Positions 1 to 9,769 of a stretch of 32,914 bases of DNA are shown one piece after another. A model generated the notes under the pieces. The model ran no database searches. It saw only the letters and a list, made by a program, of their open reading frames with translations, and was not told the DNA's origin. A program made the translations under genes and the position numbers. The stretch lies in assembly GCA_009920915.1 (NCBI GenBank), contig RFZB01000013.1, forward strand, positions 1-32,914, in the 5' to 3' direction. Every line of letters begins with the position of its first letter. Position 1 is the stretch's first letter. Source of the DNA: Sphingomonadaceae bacterium (GTDB taxonomy: Bacteria; Pseudomonadota; Alphaproteobacteria; Sphingomonadales; Sphingomonadaceae).

Positions 1-64
1 ACTCCACTTGCAAAGTCGGTGCTGTTGAGCGACACAGGGGTGACTTGGTTCTGCGTCAGAGTGA

Positions 65-823
65 CAGTGCTGGTGTCATGCCCAGGACGAGCAGGGGCCT
101 GGCCCCGGCGCGTCCGGCGCATCCAATTTCCGCCAGAATATCGACGCTTTTGTCGATGCCGGTTATCGCGTCATTCTGCCCGATATGATTGGCTATGGCG
201 CGTCATCAAAGCCGGAAGGCATTGATTACACGCTGAGCCTCTTCACTGACACAGTCTATGAGGCGCTGCGCGCACATGGCATTGAACGGGCGTCCCTAGT
301 TGGCAACTCGCTGGGCGGTGGCGTTGCTATTCAGATGACGCTCGATCACCCGGAATTTGCCGAAAAGTTGATCCTGATGGCTCCGGGCTGCGTGGAAGAG
401 CAAGCAAGCTATTTCGCCATGCCCGGCATTGCCAAAATGGTGTCGGGCTTTGGCAGCCCAGATTTTAACATTGAGGAGCAAAAGCGCCTCGTCTCCAATC
501 TGGTCCACCCAGATTTTGCGCCCAAAATCCCCGATCAACTGGTCGCCGAACGCTTTGCCGTTGCCAAGACGCAGCCCAAGGACGTGCTGGCCCGGATGCG
601 GACCCCCAATTTAGGCCCGCGCGTGGGTGAGATCACACAGCCGATTTTCGTGCTGTGGGGCCATAATGATGAATTCTGCCCGGAAAGCGGCGCGCGCTAT
701 TTCCTCGATCAATGCGCCAATGCCCGCACGATGACCTTTGCCCGCACCGGCCATTGGGTGCAGGTGGAACGCGCGGCTGAGTTCAACCAATATTCGATTG
801 CCTTCCTCAATGACCAAGGCTGA
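65..823 (+). CDS. alpha/beta hydrolase, meta-cleavage-product hydrolase-like (HsaD/BphD type); 5' end disrupted or truncated at window edge
   Basis: The 185..823 ORF has the nucleophile-elbow motif VGNSLGGGVAIQM and a C-terminal GHWVQVERAAEFN. The same frame upstream of the first ATG encodes EQGPGPGASGASNFRQNIDAFVDAGYRVILPDMIGYG, which is typical oxyanion-hole sequence, back to a stop at 62-64. No start codon lies between. Next gene overlaps (ATG 810). Confidence 0.75.
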   Translation, partial: QCWCHAQDEQGPGPGASGASNFRQNIDAFVDAGYRVILPDMIGYGASSKPEGIDYTLSLFTDTVYEALRAHGIERASLVGNSLGGGVAIQMTLDHPEFAEKLILMAPGCVEEQASYFAMPGIAKMVSGFGSPDFNIEEQKRLVSNLVHPDFAPKIPDQLVAERFAVAKTQPKDVLARMRTPNLGPRVGEITQPIFVLWGHNDEFCPESGARYFLDQCANARTMTFARTGHWVQVERAAEFNQYSIAFLNDQG

Positions 824-1505
824 GAAATACGGCCAGGAATTATATGAAGCGATGCGGGACCGGCGAACGGTGCCGCCGCTGATGGGCCGTGACCCCAGCC
901 TGACCATTGACGATGCCTATGCCATCAGCCTTGATTTCCTTGCCCGCCGCCGCCGTGATGGTGAAAAAGTAGTGGGCAAGAAAATTGGCGTCACCAGCAA
1001 GGCCGTGCAGGATATGCTGGGCGTGCATCAGCCCGATTTTGGCTTTCTGACCGACTGGATGTTTGTTGAAGGCGATATTGATGTTGATGCCAAAGCCTTA
1101 ATCGCGCCCCGCGCTGAAGCCGAAATTGCCTTCATCCTGAAAGACAATTTGGTTGGCCCCGGCGTGACGGCAGAGCAAGTCATTGCAGCGACAGCGGCCA
1201 TCGCGCCGTGTTTTGAAATTGTTGATAGCCGCATTCAGGATTGGCAGATTGGCATTGTCGATACGGTGTCAGACAATGCGTCCTGCGGCGTCTATGTGCT
1301 GGGTGCGGAACGACTGGACCCCAGAGCGCTCGACCTGCCCAATCCCAATACACTGGGTGCTTATGGCGTCACGCTGGATGCGGGCGATGTCATTCTATCG
1401 GGCTCGCTGGTGCCCCTCGCCCCCGCCGTTAAGGGCGATCGGTTTGACATGATTTTAAGCGATGCATCCGGGCCAATTGGCTCTTGCACCGCCAATTTCG
1501 TTTAA
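810..1505 (+). CDS. 2-keto-4-pentenoate / 2-hydroxypenta-2,4-dienoate hydratase family
   Basis: Translation [24 protein letters not shown]...[23 protein letters not shown]...[12 protein letters not shown]...[11 protein letters not shown] matches the hydratase (MhpD/BphH/TesE) family. ATG at 810 overlaps the hydrolase stop. Confidence 0.88.
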   Translation: MTKAEKYGQELYEAMRDRRTVPPLMGRDPSLTIDDAYAISLDFLARRRRDGEKVVGKKIGVTSKAVQDMLGVHQPDFGFLTDWMFVEGDIDVDAKALIAPRAEAEIAFILKDNLVGPGVTAEQVIAATAAIAPCFEIVDSRIQDWQIGIVDTVSDNASCGVYVLGAERLDPRALDLPNPNTLGAYGVTLDAGDVILSGSLVPLAPAVKGDRFDMILSDASGPIGSCTANFV

Positions 1506-1515
1506 AGGAAATCAC

Positions 1516-2448
1516 ATGGCACGGGTAAAGGCCGCCATTATCGGATCGGGCAATATCGGCACCGATTTGATGATGAAGATGATCAAATATCCCCAAAATA
1601 TGGAACTGGCCGCTGTTGTCGGGATCGACGCCAATAGCGAGGGCCTCGCCATGGCGCGCCAACATGGCATTGCCACCACGCATGAAGGGATAGAGGGGCT
1701 GAAAAAGCTGCCCTGCTACCCAGAAATTGGCATCGCCTTTGATGCGACCTCTGCCTATGCGCACAAAGTGCATGATGAGGCTCTGCGCGCCGATGGCATT
1801 CAAGTGGTGGACCTTACCCCGGCTGCCATTGGCCCCTTCACGGTGCCGCCCGTCAATATGCACCAGCATTTGGACCAGCCCAATGTGAACATGGTCACGT
1901 GTGGCGGCCAAGCGACGATCCCAATGGTCGCAGCGGTCGCTCGCGTGTCCAAAGCCGTGCATTACGCCGAAATTGTGGCGTCAGTGTCGTCCCGCTCGGC
2001 AGGACCTGGCACACGCGCCAATATTGATGAATTCACCCGCACCACGGCCCGCGCCATTGAGGTTGTGGGTGGCGCGACCAAGGGCAAGGCCATTATCATC
2101 CTCAACCCGGCTGAACCGCCAATGATCATGCGGGATACTGTCTTCACTCTGTCCGAAGGCGGCGATGAAGACGCCATTCGCCAATCAGTGGCGGAGATGG
2201 TGGCCGAAGTGCAAAAATATGTGCCCGGCTATCGGCTGAAGCAGGACGTACAGTTTGAACGCTTTGGCGATAATAACCGCCTGAAAATCCCCGGCATGGG
2301 CGATTTTACGGGCATTAAATCCATGATCATGCTCGAAGTGGAAGGGGCTGGCGATTATCTGCCGCCTTATTCTGGCAATCTCGACATTATGACCGCAGCA
2401 GCCAAAGCCACGGGAGAACTTCTCGCGGCACGGAGGATGGCAGCATGA
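1516..2448 (+). CDS. acetaldehyde/propanal dehydrogenase (CoA-acylating), BphJ/DmpF/HsaG family
   Basis: [22 protein letters not shown] Rossmann start; [20 protein letters not shown] active-site Cys region; directly followed by the aldolase gene. Confidence 0.92.
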   Translation: MARVKAAIIGSGNIGTDLMMKMIKYPQNMELAAVVGIDANSEGLAMARQHGIATTHEGIEGLKKLPCYPEIGIAFDATSAYAHKVHDEALRADGIQVVDLTPAAIGPFTVPPVNMHQHLDQPNVNMVTCGGQATIPMVAAVARVSKAVHYAEIVASVSSRSAGPGTRANIDEFTRTTARAIEVVGGATKGKAIIILNPAEPPMIMRDTVFTLSEGGDEDAIRQSVAEMVAEVQKYVPGYRLKQDVQFERFGDNNRLKIPGMGDFTGIKSMIMLEVEGAGDYLPPYSGNLDIMTAAAKATGELLAARRMAA

Positions 2449-3485
2449 GCGGCAAGTTCAACGTCGAAGCTGGCGATAAGCTTTATATTCAAGATGTTAC
2501 GCTGCGCGATGGGATGCACGCCATCCGCCATATGTACGGCCTCGACCATGTCATGGCGATTGCCAAGGCATTGGACGATGCCGGCGTCGACGCCATTGAA
2601 GTGGCACATGGCGATGGCCTGTCAGGCGCAAGCTTTAACTACGGCTTTGGTGCCCATACTGATTGGGAATGGCTGGAGGCCGTGGCCTCGGTGCTGACCA
2701 AATCGGTGCTGACAACGCTCATCCTGCCAGGCGTGGGCACAGTAGAAGAACTGCGCCGCGCCTATGACATTGGCGTCCGCTCGGTCCGCGTCGCCACGCA
2801 CTGCACCGAAGCCGATGTGTCGAAACAGCATATTGGCATCGCGCGTGACCTTGGCATGGATGTGTCTGGCTTTTTGATGATGAGCCATATGATTGAGCCG
2901 GAACATCTGGCCCAACAGGCGCTGTTGATGGAAAGCTATGGCGCGCAGTGCGTTTATGTGACGGACAGCGGCGGGGCGCTCGATATGGATGGCGTCCGCG
3001 CGCGTCTGCAAGCCTATGATCGCGTGCTGAAGCCTGAGACCCAACGGGGCATTCACGCGCACCATAATCTTTCACTGGGGGCCGCCAATTCGATTGTTGC
3101 GGCACAAGAAGGCGCCGTGCGCATTGATGCCAGCTTGGCAGGCATGGGCGCAGGTGCGGGCAATGCGCCGCTGGAAGTCTTTGTCGCAGCGGCCGATCGC
3201 AAAGGCTGGAACCATGGCTGTGACGTCATGATGCTGATGGACGCGGCGGAAGATCTTGTGCGTCCGCTGCAAGACCGGCCCGTGCGTGTCGACCGCGAAA
3301 CCTTGGCGCTGGGCTATGCCGGTGTCTATTCCAGCTTCCTGCGTCATGCGGAAAAAGCGGCTGAGACTTATGGCCTCGACACCCGCCAAATTCTGGTCGA
3401 ACTTGGCCGCCGCAAGATGGTGGGTGGTCAGGAAGATATGATTGTCGACGTTGCATTGGATTTGCTAAAGTCACGCAATGGCTGA
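2445..3485 (+). CDS. 4-hydroxy-2-oxovalerate aldolase, BphI/DmpG/HsaF family
   Basis: [23 protein letters not shown] and [48 protein letters not shown] overlap with the dehydrogenase gene. Confidence 0.93.
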   Translation: MSGKFNVEAGDKLYIQDVTLRDGMHAIRHMYGLDHVMAIAKALDDAGVDAIEVAHGDGLSGASFNYGFGAHTDWEWLEAVASVLTKSVLTTLILPGVGTVEELRRAYDIGVRSVRVATHCTEADVSKQHIGIARDLGMDVSGFLMMSHMIEPEHLAQQALLMESYGAQCVYVTDSGGALDMDGVRARLQAYDRVLKPETQRGIHAHHNLSLGAANSIVAAQEGAVRIDASLAGMGAGAGNAPLEVFVAAADRKGWNHGCDVMMLMDAAEDLVRPLQDRPVRVDRETLALGYAGVYSSFLRHAEKAAETYGLDTRQILVELGRRKMVGGQEDMIVDVALDLLKSRNG

Positions 3486-4938
3486 AATTTCGCTGCACAA
3501 ACCCTACCCTGCCTCTGAAGTCGCCAAATGGGATTTGGAGACCGATATTGTCGTGATCGGCTTTGGCGCCACAGGGGCCTGTGCGGTCATTGAAGCGCGT
3601 GAAGCGGGCGCTGCCGTTATGCTGTTTGAGCGTAATTCGGGCAGCGGTGGGGCATCGGGCCTTTCAGGCGGCGAGATTTACCTGGGCGGCAATGGCGGCA
3701 CAGAGGTGCAACGCGCAGCAGGTTTTGAAGATAGCACGGAGGATTTCGCAGCTTATCTCAAAATGGCAGGCGGCCCCTGTGCTGATGAGGCCAAGTGCGA
3801 TCTTTATGCCCGCGAGGCGGTCAACCATTTTGCTTGGCTGAAAGCGCAAGGCGTGCCTTATCGCGGCAATTATCTGCCCGGCAAAGTCATTGAACCGATG
3901 GATGATTCCACGCTCATCTGGTCGGGCAGTGAAGCAGCAGCCCCCTTTTACAAGCACGCCAAGCCTGCCCCCCGCGGCCATGTGATCCAACATATGGGCT
4001 GGGGCGGCGGTCGTCCGCTGGTGGACATTCTGGAAGCTCGCGCCCGTGCTTTGGGCACTGAGGTGCATATCGATGCGCGGGCGCTGGCGCTGGTGCAAGA
4101 TGGCGAACGAATTGTTGGCGCAATTTTCCGAATTGATAACGCGCCAGTCTTTGTCCGCGCCAAAAAGGGCGTTGTCCTCGCCACGGGTGGCTTTGTGATG
4201 AATGAAGAGATGCGCCGCAAATATTGCCCGCAAACCTTCAAAATTCAGGATCCCATTGGCGATAAGGATGATGGCTCAGGTATTAACATGGGTGTCGGCG
4301 CGGGCGGGGAGGCGATCCACATGGATCAGTTCTTTACCACTTGCCCTTGGACCATCCCCGAAAGCCACGCCAAGGGCGTGTTTGTAAACATCCAGGGCCA
4401 GCGCTTCATTAATGAAGATTGCTATCATGGCCGCGTATCCCGCACTGCTGTCGATCAACCGGGCAACCGCGTTTATCTGCTTCTGGATAGCGCGCATTTT
4501 GAGCAACCGCCTGAATTTGGCCGCATGACAATTGCCGGCACGGGCAATGATTGGGAAGAAGTCGAGCGTGAGCTGGAGATGGCCGAAGGCACGCTCTCGC
4601 GCACAATGGACTTTTACAATCGCCATGCCCGCGAAGGCCGTGATCCGTTGTTTGACAAACAGCCGCCGATTTTAACTCCGCTCGATCAAGGCCCGTTTGT
4701 CGCGCTCGAGCTGAATTTTGAAACAAGCTATTTCAGCTTCTTCACATTGGGCGGCCTCAAAACCTCGCCCAATGCCGAAGTGTTGGACCGCACAGGTGCG
4801 CCAATCCCTGGCCTTTTCGCTGCTGGACGCTGCACCTCGGGTCTGCCCGCATGGGGCCATGGCTACAGCTCTGGCATGAGCCTTGCGGATTGCACCTTTT
4901 TTGGCCGTCAGGCGGGCCGCACGGCGGCACAGGGATGA
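3478..4938 (+). CDS. FAD-dependent dehydrogenase of the fumarate reductase/KstD superfamily (3-oxosteroid dehydrogenase-like)
   Basis: N-terminal dinucleotide fold [35 protein letters not shown]-binding C-terminus [36 protein letters not shown], which resembles the C-terminus of ketosteroid dehydrogenases. Confidence 0.8.
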   Translation: MAEISLHKPYPASEVAKWDLETDIVVIGFGATGACAVIEAREAGAAVMLFERNSGSGGASGLSGGEIYLGGNGGTEVQRAAGFEDSTEDFAAYLKMAGGPCADEAKCDLYAREAVNHFAWLKAQGVPYRGNYLPGKVIEPMDDSTLIWSGSEAAAPFYKHAKPAPRGHVIQHMGWGGGRPLVDILEARARALGTEVHIDARALALVQDGERIVGAIFRIDNAPVFVRAKKGVVLATGGFVMNEEMRRKYCPQTFKIQDPIGDKDDGSGINMGVGAGGEAIHMDQFFTTCPWTIPESHAKGVFVNIQGQRFINEDCYHGRVSRTAVDQPGNRVYLLLDSAHFEQPPEFGRMTIAGTGNDWEEVERELEMAEGTLSRTMDFYNRHAREGRDPLFDKQPPILTPLDQGPFVALELNFETSYFSFFTLGGLKTSPNAEVLDRTGAPIPGLFAAGRCTSGLPAWGHGYSSGMSLADCTFFGRQAGRTAAQG

Positions 4939-5456
4939 ATGATCGCGCGCTCCTTGATCGGATCGCGCTGACCGATCTTGTGATGCGCTATTGCCGCGGG
5001 ATTGACCGGCGCGATTTTGCGTTGGTCCGTTCGCTCTATCATGATGACGCCATTGATGATCACGGGCATATGTTCTGCGGCACCGCGGATGATTTTGTTG
5101 CGTGGTTGCCGGGTGTCATGGCGCATTGGGACATGACGATCCACAGCATCAGCAACAGCCTGTTTGCAATTGAGGGGGACCGGGCAGAGGGCGAACATTA
5201 TGCCATGGCCTTTCATCGCTCCCCCGCGCCAGATGCGCGTGAATTGATTATCTGGGGCCGCTATCTCGACCAATATGAACGCCGGGCAGGCGAATGGAAG
5301 TTCCTGAAGCGGCAACTGGTGTTTGATCATGGAAGCATCCGCCCAGTGGACGCTGAGGGGCTGGCGCAGTTGGGGGCCGATGCCCCCAATGGCACGGCCG
5401 ATGGCCAAGACCCGTCTTGGGCGCTGGCGCTGCTGAGAGGCCTTTCCGGGAAATGA
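4935..5456 (+). CDS. SnoaL-like / nuclear transport factor 2-fold protein
   Basis: [49 protein letters not shown]...HSISNSLFAIEGDRAEGEHYAMAFHR, a SnoaL_4-type pattern; ATGA coupling with the upstream gene. Confidence 0.8.
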   Translation: MNDRALLDRIALTDLVMRYCRGIDRRDFALVRSLYHDDAIDDHGHMFCGTADDFVAWLPGVMAHWDMTIHSISNSLFAIEGDRAEGEHYAMAFHRSPAPDARELIIWGRYLDQYERRAGEWKFLKRQLVFDHGSIRPVDAEGLAQLGADAPNGTADGQDPSWALALLRGLSGK

Positions 5457-5920
5457 CCACGCCTCTGGAGCCGCTGGAAGCGCGTCTACAGGCGCTGGAG
5501 GATAAGGAGGCCATACGCACCCTCATCGCGCGCTATGGCCCCTTGGCAGACAGCGGCGATGCCGAGGGTGTGGCACAGCTGTGGACCGAAGATGGCAGCT
5601 ACGCCATTGCCGGTTTTGGCGAAGCGCGCGGCCATGCCGAAATTGCCGCCTTCATCACCGGGGCAACGCATAAACAACTGATGGCCGATGGCTGTGGGCA
5701 TATTATGAGCCCGGTTGCCATTGAACTGAAGGGCGATGGCGCGACGGCACGAGGCCACAGCATGGTTATCCGCTGGACGGGCAGCAACTTTGAAGTGGCA
5801 CGCATGGCCGCCAATTGCTGGACGCTGAAGCGCCTGCCCGAAGGCTGGCGCGTCACGCACAGAGACAATGCACAATTAAAGGGCGATGACGCCGCCCGCG
5901 CGTTGTTTGCCGGGGTTTAG
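5453..5920 (+). CDS. SnoaL-like protein
   Basis: MTTPLEPLEARLQALEDKEAIRTLIARYGPLADSGDAEGVAQLWTEDGSYAI; ATGA coupling with the upstream gene. Confidence 0.8.
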   Translation: MTTPLEPLEARLQALEDKEAIRTLIARYGPLADSGDAEGVAQLWTEDGSYAIAGFGEARGHAEIAAFITGATHKQLMADGCGHIMSPVAIELKGDGATARGHSMVIRWTGSNFEVARMAANCWTLKRLPEGWRVTHRDNAQLKGDDAARALFAGV

Positions 5921-5934
5921 CCCCGGCCCCCAAC

Positions 5935-6675
5935 TCATCCCGCCAATTGCCCGCCATCAATGGTGAAGAGCGACCCTGTCACTTTGCGCGCCTGATCACT
6001 TGCCAAGAACGCAAACATTTCTGCCACGTCTTCCGGCTCGCAGCTGCCATCCACCAGCTTGGGCGCGTTGCGCATGACAAGGCCCCAATCAACATCGCCC
6101 GGCGGCGGCGCGGCATTGCCCATCGGCGTGTTCACATGGCCGGGGCAGATGGCATTGATGCGCACGCCCTTGCTGGCAAACTCGACCGCAAGGCTTTTAG
6201 TGATCGCGGCCACTGCGTGTTTGGAGGCGGCATAGGCAACGGTATAGGCAATGCCTTGGAGAGCCGCCGTAGACGCCGTGTTCACAATAGTGCCCTTGGA
6301 CTTAATCAGATGGGGCAAGGCCGCGCGGCACATGGCATACACACTGGTGGTGTTGATGGTGAGGATGCGGGCAAAATCTTCCTCGCTAAACTCTAATGTC
6401 GGCCCCCATTTCAGGATGCCGGCAATGTTGCACAGCACATCCAGTCCATCTTTGGCGGCCACCTCGACCAGCGCACGGCAGGAATTAAAATCCGCTGCGT
6501 CATAAGGCTGGATCAACGGGCGCGAGATCATTTTGGCAGCAGTCTCTTCAAGGCCGCCTGCATTCACATCGGCAATGGTTACGCGTGCGCCTTCTGAGGC
6601 GAACAAAATAGCAGTTGCCCGGCCAATGCCCGATGCCGCCCCTGTGATGAGAACATTCTGCCCCTCAAACCGCAT
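5935..6675 (-). CDS. short-chain dehydrogenase/reductase (SDR)
   Basis: MRFEGQNVLITGAASGIGRATA, NIAG, YAASKHA, LFTIDGGQLAG. Start chosen at MRFEGQ rather than the ORF-track 6732 start. Confidence 0.88.
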   Translation of the reverse strand: MRFEGQNVLITGAASGIGRATAILFASEGARVTIADVNAGGLEETAAKMISRPLIQPYDAADFNSCRALVEVAAKDGLDVLCNIAGILKWGPTLEFSEEDFARILTINTTSVYAMCRAALPHLIKSKGTIVNTASTAALQGIAYTVAYAASKHAVAAITKSLAVEFASKGVRINAICPGHVNTPMGNAAPPPGDVDWGLVMRNAPKLVDGSCEPEDVAEMFAFLASDQARKVTGSLFTIDGGQLAG

Positions 6676-6707
6676 ATCCCTCTCCCGGATTCGTGCTTTA
6701 ACTTTCA

Positions 6708-6741
6708 TTTGCGTAATATATAACTCACCCATCTACGCAAA
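6708..6741. promoter_or_regulatory. candidate operator, inverted repeat TTTGCGTA-N18-TACGCAAA (site A)
   Basis: Perfect 8-bp inverted half-sites read directly from the sequence, located between divergent SDR and SnoaL genes. Same motif as sites B, C, D and E. Confidence 0.75.
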
Positions 6742-6753
6742 GGAGAAAGCGCC

Positions 6754-7254
6754 ATGACTCTGGAAGAAAGATTGCAGAGATTAGAAGATGATCGCGCCAT
6801 TCGCGACTTGAAGGCCCGCTATCTCCAAGCCTGTGACGCCAAGGATCCCGATAGCGTGCTGGACACACTGCACCCCAAGGGCGCAATCATTGCCTATGAA
6901 GGCTTTCCGCCCTTTGACAATCGCGAAGACTTTGTCGCCATTTATCGGCTGATGGGCTGCACGCCTGATATCTTTGATATTCACCACGCCGCCAATGGCA
7001 TCATCACGTTTGACAGCGATGTGCGGGCGACAGGCCGCTGGTCCCTTTACTTCCACAACATCCACCTCGGCCAGCGGACGCTGACGCAGATGGGCGTGGT
7101 CTATGATGATGTTTATGTGAAGGAAAATGGGCGCTGGTGGATCGCTGAAACCCGATCCCACCGCTCGTCCTGCCTGATCCATAGTGTGGATGCAGATGGC
7201 AACACCAAGGTTGCCGTTATGGGCCCAGCCCCCGCCAATTTTGGCGAGGGCTGA
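6754..7254 (+). CDS. SnoaL-like protein
   Basis: MTLEERLQRLEDDRAIRDLKARYLQACDAKDPDSVLDTLHPKGAI...GRWWIAETRSHRSS; RBS aaaggag upstream. Confidence 0.82.
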   Translation: MTLEERLQRLEDDRAIRDLKARYLQACDAKDPDSVLDTLHPKGAIIAYEGFPPFDNREDFVAIYRLMGCTPDIFDIHHAANGIITFDSDVRATGRWSLYFHNIHLGQRTLTQMGVVYDDVYVKENGRWWIAETRSHRSSCLIHSVDADGNTKVAVMGPAPANFGEG

Positions 7255-7270
7255 AGTCCATCATCTTCGC

Positions 7271-9601
7271 TTAGAAGCGCACCCCGAAGGTCACGCCATA
7301 GGTGCGCGGATCTGGGAAATAGCCCAGTGTCAGCCCACCAAAGCCCGGGCCAAAGTCAATGAAGTTGGACGGGTTCTTCTCATTGCCAAGGTTACGCACC
7401 CAAGCCGAGAGTTCCGTCTTCACGCCACCCAGATCAAAATCGCTCAGCGCGGCGCGCAGATTGACAATCGTGCGGCCCTTTGAGCGGGTATTATAGGCGT
7501 TCTGGTCCGATGCAGTTGGCGTGCGCAACGCATAGGGGAAGGTGAAATAGCCAGACACATGGTTCAAATCACCATTGATGTTCAGCTTACCCCAATCGCC
7601 TTCCACAACGCGCCAATCCACGCCGAGGCCGGCCGTGAATTTAGGCGTATGCGGGAACGCGCGGTTGTTTGACACATCTGCCCCAGCATCTGTGTAGCTC
7701 AGATATTTGGCCGACAACGTCGCCAGCGAGGCATTGATCGTCAGCGCATCTGTTGGCCGTGCAATTGCTTCCACTTCCAAGCCCTGAATACGGGCAGAGG
7801 CCGCATTGCGAACCACCGAAGACGCAGCGCCGGCTGCCGTAAAGATCGACAGCTGAATGTCCTTATGGCGATCATAGAAGGCCGCAAGGTTCAAGATCAG
7901 GCGATTATCGAGCATCTTGGTTTTGATGCCCAATTCATAGCTATCCACCTTTTCCGGGCGGTAGGGCTGGCACAGCTCTGTCAGGCCCAGGGGGCAGCCA
8001 GCAGGTGCCTTAGGATCGAAGAAAACGTTGGTTTCCCCGTTAAAGCCACCCGACTTAAAGCCTTGGGCAAAGCGACCATAAAGGTTCACCTTGTCAGAGG
8101 CTTCGTAGCTGAGCGTCACAGCGGGCGAGAAGTTATTATAGCTCGCATCCGGCACGCCACCATAAGGCAGATCCAGCACCTTCACGAGCGGCGAACCAGC
8201 GGCGAAATACCGGCGGACATCCTTCTTCTCATGCGTGTAGCGGCCACCCAAGGTCAGCTTCAGCGCATCCGTCAGCTTGTAATCAAGCTGCGAATAGAGC
8301 GCATAGGCATCGGTGTGCGAGCCATAGTCTGACTGGAAATAGCTGCCAGCCGGGCCAAACAGACCGAAAAAGGCTTGCGGGCCAAGTGTTTCAGCCTTTT
8401 CGGCGAAGTAGAAAGCGCCCACCACATAGGCCAAGCGATCATCCATCGCATTGCCGGCAAGCTGCACTTCTTGGCTGAAGGCATCATAGTCGGTAATGCG
8501 CTGCGTAAAGGCAATATTCAGCGGCGAACCATCCAGATCAAGGCCGTCTGCCCAAGCCAGATTCCGATACGATGTGATTGACTTTAGCTCCGCACTACCA
8601 AGATCAGCGGTGAGCGTCAGCGCGTGACCATAAGCGCGTGAGCGTTCATAGGCTGCGCCGTCCACACTCGCCGTCGTGACGCGATTGGGATTGGCATAAA
8701 GGTTGAGCGGGGCCACCCCAATATAGCTGGGTGATTTGGGATCAAAAATGTCCCGCGGGTCGCCATTGCGGTTTACGCGCAGCAATTGCGCGAAAGGCGG
8801 CAACTGCTTTTGCTTGTTGTAATCAAACGAATAGTCCGCCGTGACGGTGTCCGAAAGTTGGGCCCGAACTTGGATCAGGGCGCTCTTGCTATCCACCGTA
8901 TCAATTTGGCTCAGCGAAGGCTTGCCTGCCAAAAAGGCGGCCGGGAAGGGATTTGCCGTAATCTGGACAAGGCCATCGCGCTTCGACATTTGGCCCGAGA
9001 CTTTGGCTGAGAAAATGCCCATCTGCGGCAGATCCAAGCTCGCCTTGGCCTTCCAAGCGTTATAATTGCCATAAGACACTTCGGCAGACCCGGCCAATTC
9101 GCCCTTGGGCTTCTTGGTGATCAAGTTCACAGCACCGGCCAGCGCGTTGCGGCCATAGAGTGTGCCTTGGGGGCCACGCAGAATTTCGACACGCTCAAGA
9201 TCAGCGACATCAAAGATCGAGCCTTGCGCCTTGGCGATGTAAACACCGTCCATATACAGGCCAACTGCCGGTTCCCAAGTAATCGCGGGGTTGATCGTCA
9301 CGGATCCGCGAATGGAAATTTGCGAAATCGTCTTGCTAGAGGGTGCACGCTCAAACTTAACGTTCGGCGCGACGGACCCCAGCGTATCAATTGACGCGAT
9401 GCCACGCGCCTGAAGATATTCACTGCTCACCGCCGAAATAGCGATTGGAATATCTTGAACATTTTCGGCGCGCTTTTGCGCGGTGACGACAATATCGCCA
9501 ATGCCAGTATCAGCGGCGTCACTCTCTTGTGCGAAAGCCGGTTGCGTCAAAGCCAGTGCGGCGACGCTTGCACAAAATAGGGTCATGCGATGCGTTTTCA
9601 T
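7271..9601 (-). CDS. TonB-dependent outer membrane receptor
   Basis: Signal peptide MKTHRMTLFCASVAALALTQPAFAQ; TonB-box region DIVVTAQKRAENVQDIPIAISAVS; plug LRGPQGTLYGRNALAGAVNLITKKP; C-terminal beta strand ending TYGVTFGVRF. Confidence 0.95.
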   Translation of the reverse strand: MKTHRMTLFCASVAALALTQPAFAQESDAADTGIGDIVVTAQKRAENVQDIPIAISAVSSEYLQARGIASIDTLGSVAPNVKFERAPSSKTISQISIRGSVTINPAITWEPAVGLYMDGVYIAKAQGSIFDVADLERVEILRGPQGTLYGRNALAGAVNLITKKPKGELAGSAEVSYGNYNAWKAKASLDLPQMGIFSAKVSGQMSKRDGLVQITANPFPAAFLAGKPSLSQIDTVDSKSALIQVRAQLSDTVTADYSFDYNKQKQLPPFAQLLRVNRNGDPRDIFDPKSPSYIGVAPLNLYANPNRVTTASVDGAAYERSRAYGHALTLTADLGSAELKSITSYRNLAWADGLDLDGSPLNIAFTQRITDYDAFSQEVQLAGNAMDDRLAYVVGAFYFAEKAETLGPQAFFGLFGPAGSYFQSDYGSHTDAYALYSQLDYKLTDALKLTLGGRYTHEKKDVRRYFAAGSPLVKVLDLPYGGVPDASYNNFSPAVTLSYEASDKVNLYGRFAQGFKSGGFNGETNVFFDPKAPAGCPLGLTELCQPYRPEKVDSYELGIKTKMLDNRLILNLAAFYDRHKDIQLSIFTAAGAASSVVRNAASARIQGLEVEAIARPTDALTINASLATLSAKYLSYTDAGADVSNNRAFPHTPKFTAGLGVDWRVVEGDWGKLNINGDLNHVSGYFTFPYALRTPTASDQNAYNTRSKGRTIVNLRAALSDFDLGGVKTELSAWVRNLGNEKNPSNFIDFGPGFGGLTLGYFPDPRTYGVTFGVRF

Positions 9602-9660
9602 GCCATCCTCCCATCAAAGTCCCCGCGCGAAAGTGAGCACTCCGCGCAAGGATGCAATCA

Positions 9661-9694
9661 TTTGCGTATCCAGATTGCCTTTTAACTACGAAAA
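9661..9694. promoter_or_regulatory. candidate operator, imperfect inverted repeat TTTGCGTA-N18-TACGAAAA (site B)
   Basis: Seven of eight half-site positions are symmetric, with the same 18-nt spacing as site A. It lies between the divergent TonB receptor and DUF1254 genes. Confidence 0.68.
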
Positions 9695-9769
9695 TGCAAG
9701 ATGGCTTTGGCAAACTTAATAAATAGCGTAGTAATTTGGCCACAGTCACTGCGCATTAAGGAGAGGAAG

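Noticed and set aside
9721-9735. Additional GCGTA (aaatagcgtagtaa) downstream of site B
   Set aside because: No inverted partner at the right spacing; could be a secondary half-site but is not supportable alone.
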